A model generated the notes under the pieces. That model was not told where the DNA came from and did not search any database. It saw only the letters and a list, made by a program, of their open reading frames with translations. Source: a bacterium (GTDB lineage: Bacteria > Patescibacteriota > Microgenomatia > Levybacterales > UBA12049). From it: a stretch of DNA of 34,076 nucleotides. Position 1 is the first letter of the stretch. The number at the start of each line of letters is the position of its first letter. Shown here piece by piece: positions 17,312 through 27,660 of this stretch. The stretch is taken from NCBI GenBank assembly GCA_021777565.1, contig JAJYDJ010000004.1:1-34076 (forward strand), written 5' to 3'. The position numbers and the translations under genes were made by a program.

Positions 17312-19117
17312 ATGCAAATCAGAAATATTGCTATCATCGCGCACGTCGACCATGGGAAAACCACACTCGTTGATTTTCTTCTGAAGCAATCTCATACCTT
17401 CCGTGAAAACGAGGCTGAGATGCAGCAAACTACCATTCTGGACTCCAACCCACTGGAGCGTGAGAGAGGAATCACCATTTTGGCTAAAAATACGGCTGTC
17501 GTGTACAACGATACCAAGATCAACATTGTAGACACTCCTGGGCACGCTGACTTCTCAGGTGAAGTAGAACGAACGCTTAACATGGCTGATGGAGCGCTCC
17601 TGATCATCGACGCACAGGAAGGCCCTATGCCTCAGACACGTTTTGTATTGAAAAAAGCACTAGCCTTAGGATTGAAGATCATTGTGGTCATTAATAAGGT
17701 GGATAAACCACTGGCCGATGTCGAACAAACCTTGTCTCGAACACACGATTTATTCTTGGAACTGGCAACTCATGAAGATCAATTAGAATTCCCAACCGTC
17801 TATGCAATCGGTCGTGAAGGAAAAGCTGCTATGACACTGGAAGGCGTTGCAAGTGCAACTGATCTGACCTGTTTATTTGACACCATTCTTTCCTATATCC
17901 CAGCTCCTGAAGTAGAGAATGGACCATTTAGACTCTTAGTTACGTCTCTTGATTATGATAATCATAAGGGCAAGCACATCATCGGACGTCTGCATGGCGG
18001 AAATATGAAAAAAGGACAATCTGCAGTACTGCTTCGTGAGAATAATGAAAAAGTAACTGGAAAAATTGAAACTGTGTCAGTCAGTAAAGGATTGAAAAAA
18101 GAAGAAGTTGAAGAAGCTACGTGTGGAGATATTGTTGATATTACTGGATTTGATAAAGTAACGATCGGTGATACCCTTGCTGACCCATCCCGTCAGGAAG
18201 CATTCCCTCGTATCTCTGTGGAAGAACCAACTATTAAGATTTCAATGGGCCCTAATACGTCTCCTTTTGCTGGAAAAGAAGGTAAATTTACAACCAGTCG
18301 CCAGATTGAAGAGAGATTGAACAAAGAGTTAGAGACAAACGTATCTTTGCATGTAGAACGTGCAGGAGATCGATACATGCTCTCAGGCCGTGGAGAACTG
18401 CATTTGGCAGTCCTTATCGAGACCATGCGTCGTGAAGGATATGAATGTGAAGTGGGTAAGCCAGAAGTTATTATCAAGACGATTGATGGGGTGAAATGTG
18501 AACCTTTTGAAATGGTGACCATTGATGTCCCAGATGAATATGTAGGAGCCGTTACTCAGGAAATGGGTATGAGAAAAGGTGAAATGCGAGATATGGTCGC
18601 CGATGGAAAAGGAAGTACAAGACTTGAGTATCATATTGCCTCTAAGAATTTGCTGGGAATTAGAAGTATTTTGCTGACCAACTCAAAAGGGACAGCACTT
18701 CTCAGTACTTTATTTGATAGTTTTGCTCCACTCACACCAGCACTAGAAAAGATGCGTAACGGAGCACTCGTCGCTTCAGAACCGGGCTCAGCACTGGCAT
18801 ACGGACTTGAGACGCTCCAAGAGCGTGGAATCGCCTTTATTGGACCTGGAACAGAAGTGTATGAAGGTATGATCGTTGGTATGAATTCACGAAAAGACGA
18901 TATTGATGTGAATGTAACTAAAGGAAAGAAATTAACCAATATGCGCTCAGCCAATGCCGATATGTCCACCATTTTGACACCTCCACTTGAGATGTCTCTT
19001 GAGCAATTCTTGGATTTTCTGGAAGCTGATGAACTGCTGGAAGTTACTCCAAAGAGTCTTCGTGCACGTAAAAGATATTTGACTAAAGTAGATCGTATTC
19101 GTGCTACCCGAGGATAA
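17312..19117 (+). CDS. typA: Translational GTPase TypA/BipA
   Basis: [50 protein letters not shown]; BipA-type C-terminus. Confidence 0.97.
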   Translation: MQIRNIAIIAHVDHGKTTLVDFLLKQSHTFRENEAEMQQTTILDSNPLERERGITILAKNTAVVYNDTKINIVDTPGHADFSGEVERTLNMADGALLIIDAQEGPMPQTRFVLKKALALGLKIIVVINKVDKPLADVEQTLSRTHDLFLELATHEDQLEFPTVYAIGREGKAAMTLEGVASATDLTCLFDTILSYIPAPEVENGPFRLLVTSLDYDNHKGKHIIGRLHGGNMKKGQSAVLLRENNEKVTGKIETVSVSKGLKKEEVEEATCGDIVDITGFDKVTIGDTLADPSRQEAFPRISVEEPTIKISMGPNTSPFAGKEGKFTTSRQIEERLNKELETNVSLHVERAGDRYMLSGRGELHLAVLIETMRREGYECEVGKPEVIIKTIDGVKCEPFEMVTIDVPDEYVGAVTQEMGMRKGEMRDMVADGKGSTRLEYHIASKNLLGIRSILLTNSKGTALLSTLFDSFAPLTPALEKMRNGALVASEPGSALAYGLETLQERGIAFIGPGTEVYEGMIVGMNSRKDDIDVNVTKGKKLTNMRSANADMSTILTPPLEMSLEQFLDFLEADELLEVTPKSLRARKRYLTKVDRIRATRG

Positions 19118-19121
19118 CACT

Positions 19122-19664
19122 ATGAGCCACGAGGAAGGGTATGATGTTATTCGAGATGCTCTTGAGGTCGTAGCGACTACACTAGAAACTGCTGGAGATA
19201 CTTCTTTTGATGCAAGACAGCCAGTACATATCCCAGGTATTTTTGACCGAGTACGGGATCGTGCAAAAGATCCAAGAACTGGTATGACATTTCTTTCTCG
19301 TATGGTTGAGAGAAGTGATGAAGGTACGTATGAGACACTGACGTATACGCACGGGAACTATCGTCTGGAAATTACAACACTTCATGAGCCAATTCGTGGT
19401 GTTGTTGATGCAATTCGACGTATCGGTCGCAGGCCAGAGTCAAAATTTGTCCTAGAGAAACAAGATGTTCTTGGTGATGTACAAGCAAAGATGGAGGTAA
19501 AGGTCTATGGTCGTAGCGATGGGTGCACCGTCAGTTATGCTGACAGAACCAGAGAACATGATTTCTCTCATGTATCTATCAATGAACATGGATTAGTAGA
19601 AATGCCACTTTCGCAGCTGGATAGTATGCGCGTACTTCTGGACGATATCGATGTAATTATGTAA
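19122..19664 (+). CDS. hypothetical protein
   Basis: ORF directly after typA with GAGGA SD; start MSHEEGYD at 19122; no family recognised. Confidence 0.7.
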   Translation: MSHEEGYDVIRDALEVVATTLETAGDTSFDARQPVHIPGIFDRVRDRAKDPRTGMTFLSRMVERSDEGTYETLTYTHGNYRLEITTLHEPIRGVVDAIRRIGRRPESKFVLEKQDVLGDVQAKMEVKVYGRSDGCTVSYADRTREHDFSHVSINEHGLVEMPLSQLDSMRVLLDDIDVIM

Positions 19665-19665
19665 G

Positions 19666-20865
19666 TTACTCGTATCGGAGGGCTTCAATTGGGTTGAGAT
19701 TGGAGGCTTTAATAGCAGGGGCCATGCCAAAGATAAGACCAACGGCAACAGAAAATCCAAACGCAAGAAGTACAGACCACACACTCACGACTGTCGTAAA
19801 GAAATAGCTGACGATAAGTGATGCTCCGTATCCCAGAAGAATCCCCACTGAGCCTCCCAGAACACATAAAAAGATGGCTTCGATAAGGAATTGTTTGAGG
19901 ATATCTTCTTTTTGTGCACCAAGTGCTTTTCTCAAACCAATCTCTCGCGTTCTTTCAGTGACTGAGACTAACATGATGTTGGCCACTCCAATACCACCTA
20001 CAAGCAGTGATATGGCGGCAATTCCACCAAGTGCTGCGGTGAGTGCACCAGTAATACTCTGAATGGTTGAGAGAGTTGACTCCTGTGTCTGAATATTAAA
20101 ATCATCGGTTGTCAGCCTTTTATCATTTAAAAGAATCTTGGTTGCCTGTGTTTTCACAAAGCTGACGGAATTGGCATTGAGTGCTGAAATATAAATAGCA
20201 TTGACCGTATTCACCCCAAATTGTCTTTGAGCAATAGTCACCGGGATACCAACAATGTTATCCTGATCGATTCCAAAAGTTGACCCTCGTTTAGCCAGTA
20301 CCCCAACAACGGTAAATCTATTGGCTCCGATCAGAATATTTTTGCCGATTGGGCTGGTATTAGGGAAAAGCTTTGTGTTGACGGTTGCGCCGATGAGTGC
20401 CACTGATGCTCCTGCTCTGACTTGTGCCTCGGTAAATCCAGTTCCCTGGTCTATTTTAATGGTGCTAATAATCTGTGTGTAGTTGGCAGACGTACCGGCA
20501 ATACTCACTCCTTTGTCTGTTTGATTTTGATACTTGATAGTAGCTGTTTTTAACAGTACTGGAGCGACCTGTGCTTGGCCTTTGAGCTTGGTTTCAAGCT
20601 CATTGGCATCATTTATGGTTAGCTTATTGGTTACTGCGCCTCCTGCGGTACGCGCACCTCCCTCAGCTCCAGGGATCACAAACATCAAATTAGAGCCGAG
20701 TCCTGAGACCTGATCAGTGATGTAGGATTGCAGTCCTGTACCGATAGAGACAAGGACGATAATGGCAAAAACGCCAATAATAATTCCAAGAGTCGTGAGA
20801 ATACTGCGCAGTTTATTTGCGATCAGTGCATGCAAGGCCAGAGTAAAAAGTTCGTTAAATGGCAT
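19666..20865 (-). CDS. MacB-like ABC transporter permease (FtsX fold)
   Basis: LRSILTTLGIIIGVFAII, GGIGVANIMLVSVTERTREIGLRKALGA, MAPAIKASNLNPIEALRYE. Confidence 0.94.
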   Translation of the reverse strand: MPFNELFTLALHALIANKLRSILTTLGIIIGVFAIIVLVSIGTGLQSYITDQVSGLGSNLMFVIPGAEGGARTAGGAVTNKLTINDANELETKLKGQAQVAPVLLKTATIKYQNQTDKGVSIAGTSANYTQIISTIKIDQGTGFTEAQVRAGASVALIGATVNTKLFPNTSPIGKNILIGANRFTVVGVLAKRGSTFGIDQDNIVGIPVTIAQRQFGVNTVNAIYISALNANSVSFVKTQATKILLNDKRLTTDDFNIQTQESTLSTIQSITGALTAALGGIAAISLLVGGIGVANIMLVSVTERTREIGLRKALGAQKEDILKQFLIEAIFLCVLGGSVGILLGYGASLIVSYFFTTVVSVWSVLLAFGFSVAVGLIFGMAPAIKASNLNPIEALRYE

Positions 20866-20869
20866 AGTT

Positions 20870-21547
20870 TTAGGTATTTAACAGCCCGTCTTTCACATGA
20901 ATAATACGTTTTGCACGGGCGGCAATATTTGGTTCATGGGTGATAAGGACGATAGTCTTTCCTTCTTTATTAAGCGTATCAAGAATATTCATAACATCTT
21001 CTCCTGATTTACTGTCCAAATTACCCGTTGGTTCATCAGCGAGAATGATAAGTGGATCATTCATAAGAGATCGTGCGATAGCGACACGCTGCTGTTGCCC
21101 ACCGGAAAGTTGGTTTGGTTTATTATTAATGCGCTCGCCAAGCCCAACCTGCCCGAGAAGTTTGAGTGCCCTTTCTTTTCTTGCTTCCCCTTTCATGCCT
21201 GCATAAATGGCAGGGAGCATCACATTCTCAAGTGAGGTAGATCGTGATAGTAGATTAAATGACTGAAATACGAATCCAATTTCTTTATTTCGGGTGCGTG
21301 CGAGATCACGCTCGCTAATGTTGGTCACATTTTTGCCTCTGAGAAGATACGTGCCGCTTGTTGGTGTATCCAAAAGACCAATAATATTCATAAGGGTTGA
21401 TTTGCCACTTCCTGATGGTCCTGTTATGGCGACAAAATCTCCTTCAAAGATCTCAAGGGTTATACCTTTTAAGACGTATGTGACAACGTCAAGATTGTGA
21501 TATTCTTTGCGAATATCTTTAAGTTGAATGACAGGTACCTTTTTCAT
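20870..21547 (-). CDS. MacB/LolD-type ABC transporter ATPase
   Basis: Walker A GPSGSGKST, LSGGQQQRVAIARSL signature, Walker B IILADEPTGNLDS. Confidence 0.96.
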   Translation of the reverse strand: MKKVPVIQLKDIRKEYHNLDVVTYVLKGITLEIFEGDFVAITGPSGSGKSTLMNIIGLLDTPTSGTYLLRGKNVTNISERDLARTRNKEIGFVFQSFNLLSRSTSLENVMLPAIYAGMKGEARKERALKLLGQVGLGERINNKPNQLSGGQQQRVAIARSLMNDPLIILADEPTGNLDSKSGEDVMNILDTLNKEGKTIVLITHEPNIAARAKRIIHVKDGLLNT

Positions 21548-22653
21548 TTGGCTAATTGTGCTGGAGTAACTTTACTTGGATCGACTGCGATCTCGTCCCC
21601 ATAAGAGAGGCCTTGGGTAATCTCTACATCTGTATCATTTTGAATGCCAAGTGTAACGGCCTGTTTGACAAATTTTTGACCTTTCTTTAGATATACGTAC
21701 TGATTGTCTACAAGAGACGCAAGGGGAACAGTCAGTACATGGTTTCGTTGATTGACCGTAATAGTGCCATTGCCATTCATGCCGATGCGGTACTTCCCAA
21801 ACTCGTCTGTAGGTATCTGAACCTCAGTGGTGAACGCATTGCCGCCATTACTTGTAACATGGCTCACAAAATCAATATGGGTGACTGGAAGGGTAAGATT
21901 CTCACTTGGGTATGCATCCAAATTAATCAACGCTGCCTGTCCGGTCGCAACCTTGCCAACATCAGCCTCGTCTACATCCATGGCAAACACAAGGCTATTT
22001 GGATCGACAATAGTAAAGGTAGTTGTTGGAGTCACGGACATCCCTTGGGTGATGGTGTCTGGTCCTGTCACAATACCATCGATTGGGGAGACAAGGCTCG
22101 CAAGTTGTACTGCTTTATTTGCAATTTCTACGTTGATGACTGAGTTATCAAGTGTTGCCTGGTTTTGATCGACAACACGTTTCACAATATCATAGATATT
22201 TTGTTGCGTGGTTGTGGCGGTCGCACCTGAGGTGTTATAGGTGGTTTGCTGCTGCATGTTGAGCGTGTTGTTCTGCTGATTTGCTTGTAACTGATCCCAG
22301 CTATCTCGTGTTGAACGGTAGGTGTTGAGTGCCTGTTGAAACTCTTTTTGCAGAGTGTAGCTATCGACCTGTGCAATTATTTGTCCTTTTGTCACATGGT
22401 CTCCTTTGGCCACTCCTAGATAGGTAAGTGGTCCAGAACTCACAAATGCAAGATTTGCTTGCTTTTTAGCAGCAACTGTCCCACTGACAGAGACGGTCTC
22501 TGTAAGATCCTGATAAGTAATTTTTTGGGTTGGGATTGGGGTGGCAGGTTTCGGCCTGAGGACAAAGGCAACGATAAGAATAAGAACCAGAACGATACCA
22601 GCAATGATTTTATGGTCACGCACAAAAACAAAAGGCTTTTTCAGTCTATTCAT
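21544..22653 (-). CDS. MacA/HlyD-type periplasmic-adaptor-like protein
   Basis: N-terminal TM, TVSVSGTVAAKKQANLAF and barrel-sandwich motifs, SPIDGIVTG. Start MNRLKKPF at 22653 (TATAAT 6 nt upstream). Confidence 0.9.
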   Translation of the reverse strand: MNRLKKPFVFVRDHKIIAGIVLVLILIVAFVLRPKPATPIPTQKITYQDLTETVSVSGTVAAKKQANLAFVSSGPLTYLGVAKGDHVTKGQIIAQVDSYTLQKEFQQALNTYRSTRDSWDQLQANQQNNTLNMQQQTTYNTSGATATTTQQNIYDIVKRVVDQNQATLDNSVINVEIANKAVQLASLVSPIDGIVTGPDTITQGMSVTPTTTFTIVDPNSLVFAMDVDEADVGKVATGQAALINLDAYPSENLTLPVTHIDFVSHVTSNGGNAFTTEVQIPTDEFGKYRIGMNGNGTITVNQRNHVLTVPLASLVDNQYVYLKKGQKFVKQAVTLGIQNDTDVEITQGLSYGDEIAVDPSKVTPAQLAK

Positions 22654-22701
22654 ATGGTCATTATAGTCAAAGCACAAGTTCAAAACAATATGCTCGCAGA
22701 C

Positions 22702-22730
22702 TTGTTTGATATGGCTAATCGTATTATAAT
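22702..22730 (+). promoter_or_regulatory. Promoter for tRNA-Lys: TTGTTT-N17-TATAAT
   Basis: TTGTTT 22702-22707, TATAAT 22725-22730; about 50-nt leader to the tRNA. Confidence 0.6.
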
Positions 22731-22787
22731 AATAGGGTCGGGTCGATATCCGTCAGCTGACGGAGGTAGATCAGATTGTACGTTTGA

Positions 22788-22859
22788 GGGTCGATAGCTC
22801 AGCGGTAGAGCAGGAGCCTTTTAAGCTCTTGGTCCAGGGTTCGAATCCCTGTCGACCCA
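22788..22859 (+). tRNA. tRNA-Lys (anticodon TTT), no encoded CCA
   Basis: Acceptor GGGTCGA/TCGACCC, D-stem GCTC/GAGC, anticodon loop CTTTTAA, T-arm CAGGG-TTCGAAT-CCCTG. Confidence 0.96.
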
Positions 22860-22901
22860 CTTGTATCTTTTACGTCGGTCATGTACGCTCTAAAAAGACA
22901 T

Positions 22902-23822
22902 ATGTCTTCCACACAACTACCAGAGCTGTCTATCATACTCCTGAACTATAAGACAAAAGATATTACCTTAGAAGCAGTTGAACACGTCTTTGACAACAAG
23001 ACAAGTAGAGATAATTGGCAAGTGATTGTTGTGGATAATGGCTCAGAAGATGGTATAGGTGAAGAGCTCAAGAGAAAATTCCCACAGGTGGAATTTTATC
23101 AGACAGGCGAAAATTTAGGATTTGGCAAAGGAAACAACTTCGCTCGTCCATACACAAAAGGTGAGACAGTTCTTTTTCTCAATAATGACGCATTTGTCGT
23201 AGATGACGTAATACAAAAATCTCTCGAATTTTTGCATAGTGACCCTCAGATTGGAGCACTAAATTGTCGTATTGAATTACCAAATGGCAAACTTGATTAT
23301 TCATCTCATCGTGGATTCCCAACCCCATGGAACTCGCTGATGTATTTTCTTGGCTTCGCCAAACTTTTCCCAAAGTCCAAGTTTTTTGCTGGCTATACAG
23401 CAACATATTTAGACATATCAAAAACTCATGAAATGGATTGCGGATGTGGTGCATTTCTTATGGTGAGGCGAGATGTGTGTGACAAAATTGGTTGGTGGGA
23501 TACTGACTATTTCTGGAATGGTGAAGATATTCAATTCTTCTACGACGTGAAAAAATTAGGATATAAAGTGTATTTCTATGTGGGTGGAAAAGTAATTCAT
23601 CACAAAGGGTCATCATCAGGGTTGCAAAAGACTGCCAAACAAAAAGTACCCCGTGAACGACGTATGGCTGCCGCGCTTCATGCTGCACAGGCCATGCGCA
23701 TTTTTGTCAAAAAGAATTATTATCCACACATGCTCCCTCTCTGGCGGGATTTTGTTTTGTTTGGTGTGAATGCACTTGAAAAATATCGCATTTCTAAAAT
23801 TAAGACAGGACTGAATTATTAA
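22902..23822 (+). CDS. Glycosyltransferase family 2
   Basis: ELSIILLNYKTKDIT, VIVVDNGSEDGIGEEL, GFGKGNNFA, LFLNNDAFV, NGEDIQFFYDVKKLGYK. Confidence 0.93.
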   Translation: MSSTQLPELSIILLNYKTKDITLEAVEHVFDNKTSRDNWQVIVVDNGSEDGIGEELKRKFPQVEFYQTGENLGFGKGNNFARPYTKGETVLFLNNDAFVVDDVIQKSLEFLHSDPQIGALNCRIELPNGKLDYSSHRGFPTPWNSLMYFLGFAKLFPKSKFFAGYTATYLDISKTHEMDCGCGAFLMVRRDVCDKIGWWDTDYFWNGEDIQFFYDVKKLGYKVYFYVGGKVIHHKGSSSGLQKTAKQKVPRERRMAAALHAAQAMRIFVKKNYYPHMLPLWRDFVLFGVNALEKYRISKIKTGLNY

Positions 23823-23823
23823 T

Positions 23824-24753
23824 ATGAAAAAGATTGCAATTGTTGCGGTAAATTACAATGGATATGCTGATACAGCGGACTTTATAGAGTCGTTTAAAAA
23901 ACTTGACACCTCTGGATTTGAAGTAACACTGCTGATTGTTGATAATGGCTCTCCTGATGGGAGTGGTGCAGAAATTCATAAAAAATTTGGAGAGAAAATT
24001 CTTTTTGTGCAGTTGGATAAGAACTATGGTTTTACTGGTGGGTACAATAGGGGAGTCAGGTCAGCCTATGAATGGGGTGCTGACTATATCTTAGTAATAA
24101 ATAATGATGTGTTATTTAACAGTAAAAACTTACTTCATGAACTGGTAAAGGTTATAGAAAGTAGTCCAACAGTCGCAGTCGTTGTCCCTAAGATTTATTT
24201 TGCACCAGGATATGAATATCATAAAGATCGATACAAGAAGTCAGAGATCGGAAAAGTCTTGTGGTATGCCGGAGGAAGTTTTGATTGGTCAAATGTGAAC
24301 TCTATTCATCGAGGGATAGATGAGGTTGATACTGGGAAGTACGACATGGTTGAAGAAGTAGATTTTGCCAATGGATGTTGTTTTTTGGTAAAACGTGAGG
24401 TTGTGGCAAAAGAGCCAATTTTTGATGAGAAGTTATTCTCTTATTATGAAGATGGTGATTTTTCGATGAGACTTAAAAAACAAGGGTATCGTATTTACTA
24501 CGACGGTGAGGTGAGTATTTATCACAAAGTTGGCAAGACTGGTGGGATTGGCTCGCCATTTAATGATTATATGAGCACCCGTAATCAGCTGTATTTTGGT
24601 ATGCGTTATTCATCACTGCGCACAAAATTTGCACTTATGCGCCAAGCTGTTAGGTTTCTTCTTATGGGAAGACCGTATCAAAGACGGGGTGTGCTTGATT
24701 ATCTCCGTGGAGTTGGTGGACTCCCATCAGACGTGGTAAAACCCAAGTCCTAA
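23824..24753 (+). CDS. Glycosyltransferase family 2
   Basis: KIAIVAVNYNGYADT, IVDNGSPDGSG, GFTGGYNRGV, LVINNDVLF, YYEDGDFSMRLKKQGYR. Confidence 0.93.
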   Translation: MKKIAIVAVNYNGYADTADFIESFKKLDTSGFEVTLLIVDNGSPDGSGAEIHKKFGEKILFVQLDKNYGFTGGYNRGVRSAYEWGADYILVINNDVLFNSKNLLHELVKVIESSPTVAVVVPKIYFAPGYEYHKDRYKKSEIGKVLWYAGGSFDWSNVNSIHRGIDEVDTGKYDMVEEVDFANGCCFLVKREVVAKEPIFDEKLFSYYEDGDFSMRLKKQGYRIYYDGEVSIYHKVGKTGGIGSPFNDYMSTRNQLYFGMRYSSLRTKFALMRQAVRFLLMGRPYQRRGVLDYLRGVGGLPSDVVKPKS

Positions 24754-24762
24754 GATTACTTT

Positions 24763-25167
24763 TTAACCCTCTTGGCACTCCTGGCAAAGTCCAAAAAATT
24801 CAGTACTGTGGGAAGTAACGGTAAATTTTTTTTGATTTAAAATTTCTGTTTTTAACTCGTCAATATTACATCTTTCAATTGCCTGGATTTTCCCACACCC
24901 TGTGCAGATCAAATGATGATGCTCTCCCGTGTGGATCTCATACCGTGCCTTGCCTTCACCAAAATCAAGTTTTCTCAGAATTCCCTTCTCTGCAAGGATT
25001 TTAAGAATACGAAATACCGTAACACGATCTATTTCATAAATCTGCATTTTATCGATAAGAAATTGTGCATCAACTGGTGCATCTTCTTGTTGGAGCATCT
25101 CAATAATTTTTTGCCTTGCTTCGGTAATTTTGAGTTGGTGTTTGGATAGTAACTGAGTTGCATTCAT
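24763..25167 (-). CDS. Fur-family metalloregulator
   Basis: KITEARQKIIEML, RVTVFRILKILAEKGI, HHHLICTGCGKIQ, C-terminal CQEC. Confidence 0.92.
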   Translation of the reverse strand: MNATQLLSKHQLKITEARQKIIEMLQQEDAPVDAQFLIDKMQIYEIDRVTVFRILKILAEKGILRKLDFGEGKARYEIHTGEHHHLICTGCGKIQAIERCNIDELKTEILNQKKFTVTSHSTEFFGLCQECQEG

Positions 25168-25178
25168 GAGCGTATTAT

Positions 25179-25190
25179 ACCATGCATGGT
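25179..25190. promoter_or_regulatory. 12-bp perfect palindrome ACCATGCATGGT next to the fur-family -10
   Basis: Adjoins TATAAT (25179-25174, minus strand), itself 6 nt from the ATG. Confidence 0.5.
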
Positions 25191-25213
25191 CTAGCCCTGG
25201 AGAATGACGGGCG

Positions 25214-25231
25214 ATCTATGCTAGCATAGAT
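25214..25231. promoter_or_regulatory. 18-bp perfect palindrome ATCTATGCTAGCATAGAT covering the predicted -10 of the acyl-CoA synthetase gene
   Basis: Direct reading; ends 2 nt before ATG 25234. Confidence 0.65.
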
Positions 25232-25233
25232 AT

Positions 25234-27345
25234 ATGCTTGAGAAACTTTTCGCTCCATCATCGGTTGCGATTGTCGGCGCATCCAGCAGTCCAGAAAAAG
25301 TTGGTGCAATTATTTTGAAAAATATTCAAAGCTCAGGATTTACCGGTAAGGTCTATCCTGTTAATCCCAAAGAGACAACGATCAGCGATCTGACGTGCTA
25401 TCCATCAGTGAGTGATCTCCCTGAAGTGGTAGACCTCACTATCATCGCCATCCCAGCAGAACATGTGAATGAAGTACTGACACAAGTAGGTGAGAAGGGA
25501 ATGCATGATGTGGTGGTGCTGACGGCCGGATTTAAGGAAATGGGTGGGGATGGACTAACTCGCGACAAAGAAATGCAAGAGATAGCAGCAAAATACAGTA
25601 TCAACATACTTGGCCCCAATTGCATGGGGTTTGTAAATACAACCTGTCCTATTAACGCTACCTTTGCACAAATTCATGAAGAAAAAGGAAACTTCTGCTT
25701 CCTTTCCCAATCTGGCGCCATTGCATCTAGCCTTTTTGATTATTCAAAAAAAATGGGTATAGGATTTAGTGAAATATTCTCTCTTGGTAATAAAGCAAAT
25801 ATTGGAGAGAATGAAGTGCTCTCATATCTTCTTGCACAAGAAAAACATGATGATGCGCCACGACCAATTGGCATCTATCTGGAGTCGATTATTGACGGGC
25901 GAAAATTCGTAGATATTGCCACACAAGTTTCAAAACGCGATCCCATCTTTATGCTCAAACCTGGTAAAACGGCGGCTGCCAAAAAAGCAATGCAGTCCCA
26001 TACCGGTGCCATCGCAGGAGAAGATGCAGTGCTGGATGCTGCCTTGAAAGAGGCTGGTATTATTCGCTGTGATGGGATTGAAGATTTTTTTGATTACCTT
26101 CGGGCCTTCTCTTGGGGACATATCCCAACAGGAAATAAAATTGCCATTATTTCAAACGCTGGTGGGCCTGCCGTGATGACCTCAGATGATGTGATAGATG
26201 ATGGGTTGGAATTTTTTGCATTTGACACCGAAACAACTGCCAAGATGAATGCCTTGCTTCCTCCATTTGCCAGCACCCACAATCCTATTGATGTCCTGGG
26301 CGATGCACTGTCAGATCGTTTTGCCAGTATTGGTGAGATTGTCATGCGGACTCCTGGAGTCGACGTGGTGCTGTGTATTTTGACACCACAAATGATGACA
26401 CAGGTCAAAGAAACAGCCGAGATTATGTCCTCACTTCAGGCTAAATATAATAAGCCTATTTTTTGCTCATTTATTGGCGGAGAGAAGATTGATGAAGCTG
26501 AAAAAGTATTCCAGGAAAAGCATGTAGTGAATTTTGCGTATCCTGAGAGGGCGGTAAAAATCATTTCCAATATGTACCGATGGAATGTATGGCGACAGTC
26601 TCATAACGCACCAGTGGTCCCAGCACAGCCACTCACTATGGACACTCAGAAGGTACAAGGAATTCTTGACCGTGCAGTGCAGTCTCACCAGCCGACACTT
26701 ACCAATACTGATGCAAGTGAACTACTTGCGGCCTCAGGGATACAAGTGCCAGCAACTATTCTTGCGACCTCACTTGATGAAGCAAAAGTTTTTGCTGCTA
26801 CACAGGGATGGCCAGTAGTTCTCAAACTTTCTTCGCCTGGGCTGCTACACAAAGCAGCGGTTGGTGGAGTCATCACGGGTATTCACAGTGTGGATAGCCT
26901 TGCTGAAGGGTGGAGAAACCTAGAAACGATTATGAATGGGCTTGAAGAATCCGTACGTGCTGGTGCGCATATCCAAATTCAAAAACAAGTTGAGAATGGA
27001 ATCGAAATTATCACGGGCATCAAACACGACTCGACATTTGGTCTGGTCATGTTATTCGGCCTTGGCGGGAAGTTCGTAAATTTCATTCATGATCATAATT
27101 TGCACTTGCTGCCTTTGTCTCAAGAAGAGGCGGTTGATTGCATCAAAAAATCCCAAGCATATACGTTCTTGGGTGGGGACAGTATTGCTCCCGATACCAT
27201 CTCACGTCTGGCGGAGCTGCTGCTTCGCATGAGTGACCTTGCGATCAATCATTCACAAATCGATGAAATCGAGATCAATCCAGTAATTTTTTCAAAAGAT
27301 CAATTCTTCGCAGTGGATGGAAAGGTAGTCCTTAAGCTAGGGTAA
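25234..27345 (+). CDS. Acetate/acyl-CoA synthetase (ADP-forming), fused alpha-beta
   Basis: SVAIVGASSSPEKVG, ILGPNCMGFVN, FLSQSGAIASS, catalytic His in SHTGAIAGED, C-terminal ATP-grasp PVVLKLSSPGLLHKAAVGGV. Confidence 0.95.
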   Translation: MLEKLFAPSSVAIVGASSSPEKVGAIILKNIQSSGFTGKVYPVNPKETTISDLTCYPSVSDLPEVVDLTIIAIPAEHVNEVLTQVGEKGMHDVVVLTAGFKEMGGDGLTRDKEMQEIAAKYSINILGPNCMGFVNTTCPINATFAQIHEEKGNFCFLSQSGAIASSLFDYSKKMGIGFSEIFSLGNKANIGENEVLSYLLAQEKHDDAPRPIGIYLESIIDGRKFVDIATQVSKRDPIFMLKPGKTAAAKKAMQSHTGAIAGEDAVLDAALKEAGIIRCDGIEDFFDYLRAFSWGHIPTGNKIAIISNAGGPAVMTSDDVIDDGLEFFAFDTETTAKMNALLPPFASTHNPIDVLGDALSDRFASIGEIVMRTPGVDVVLCILTPQMMTQVKETAEIMSSLQAKYNKPIFCSFIGGEKIDEAEKVFQEKHVVNFAYPERAVKIISNMYRWNVWRQSHNAPVVPAQPLTMDTQKVQGILDRAVQSHQPTLTNTDASELLAASGIQVPATILATSLDEAKVFAATQGWPVVLKLSSPGLLHKAAVGGVITGIHSVDSLAEGWRNLETIMNGLEESVRAGAHIQIQKQVENGIEIITGIKHDSTFGLVMLFGLGGKFVNFIHDHNLHLLPLSQEEAVDCIKKSQAYTFLGGDSIAPDTISRLAELLLRMSDLAINHSQIDEIEINPVIFSKDQFFAVDGKVVLKLG

Positions 27346-27360
27346 AGGATACTAATTATC

Positions 27361-27606
27361 ATGAAAAAGATGTTTGATGAGGCTGATCAGGTGCTTTTGC
27401 CACTACTTACTATAGGAGGCTACATTCTCATCTCAATGAAGTTACCTTCGTGGGGACTTTTGGTGAACCTAGTTGCACAGATTTTTTGGATCTATTCAGG
27501 CTACATCGCATGGAAAAAGGGAGGTCAAATTGGTATTTTGGTAACTTCACTCATTTTGACGGTTATTCTCGCCTATGGAGTTCTCAATTACTGGGTTATT
27601 CATTAA
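27361..27606 (+). CDS. small membrane protein (81 aa)
   Basis: Two or three hydrophobic segments; directly downstream of the acyl-CoA synthetase. Confidence 0.65.
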   Translation: MKKMFDEADQVLLPLLTIGGYILISMKLPSWGLLVNLVAQIFWIYSGYIAWKKGGQIGILVTSLILTVILAYGVLNYWVIH

Positions 27607-27660
27607 AAAGTGTTGTCACTTGCGGACGACTTGTGACCTGTGTTACAATTATTTTAATAA

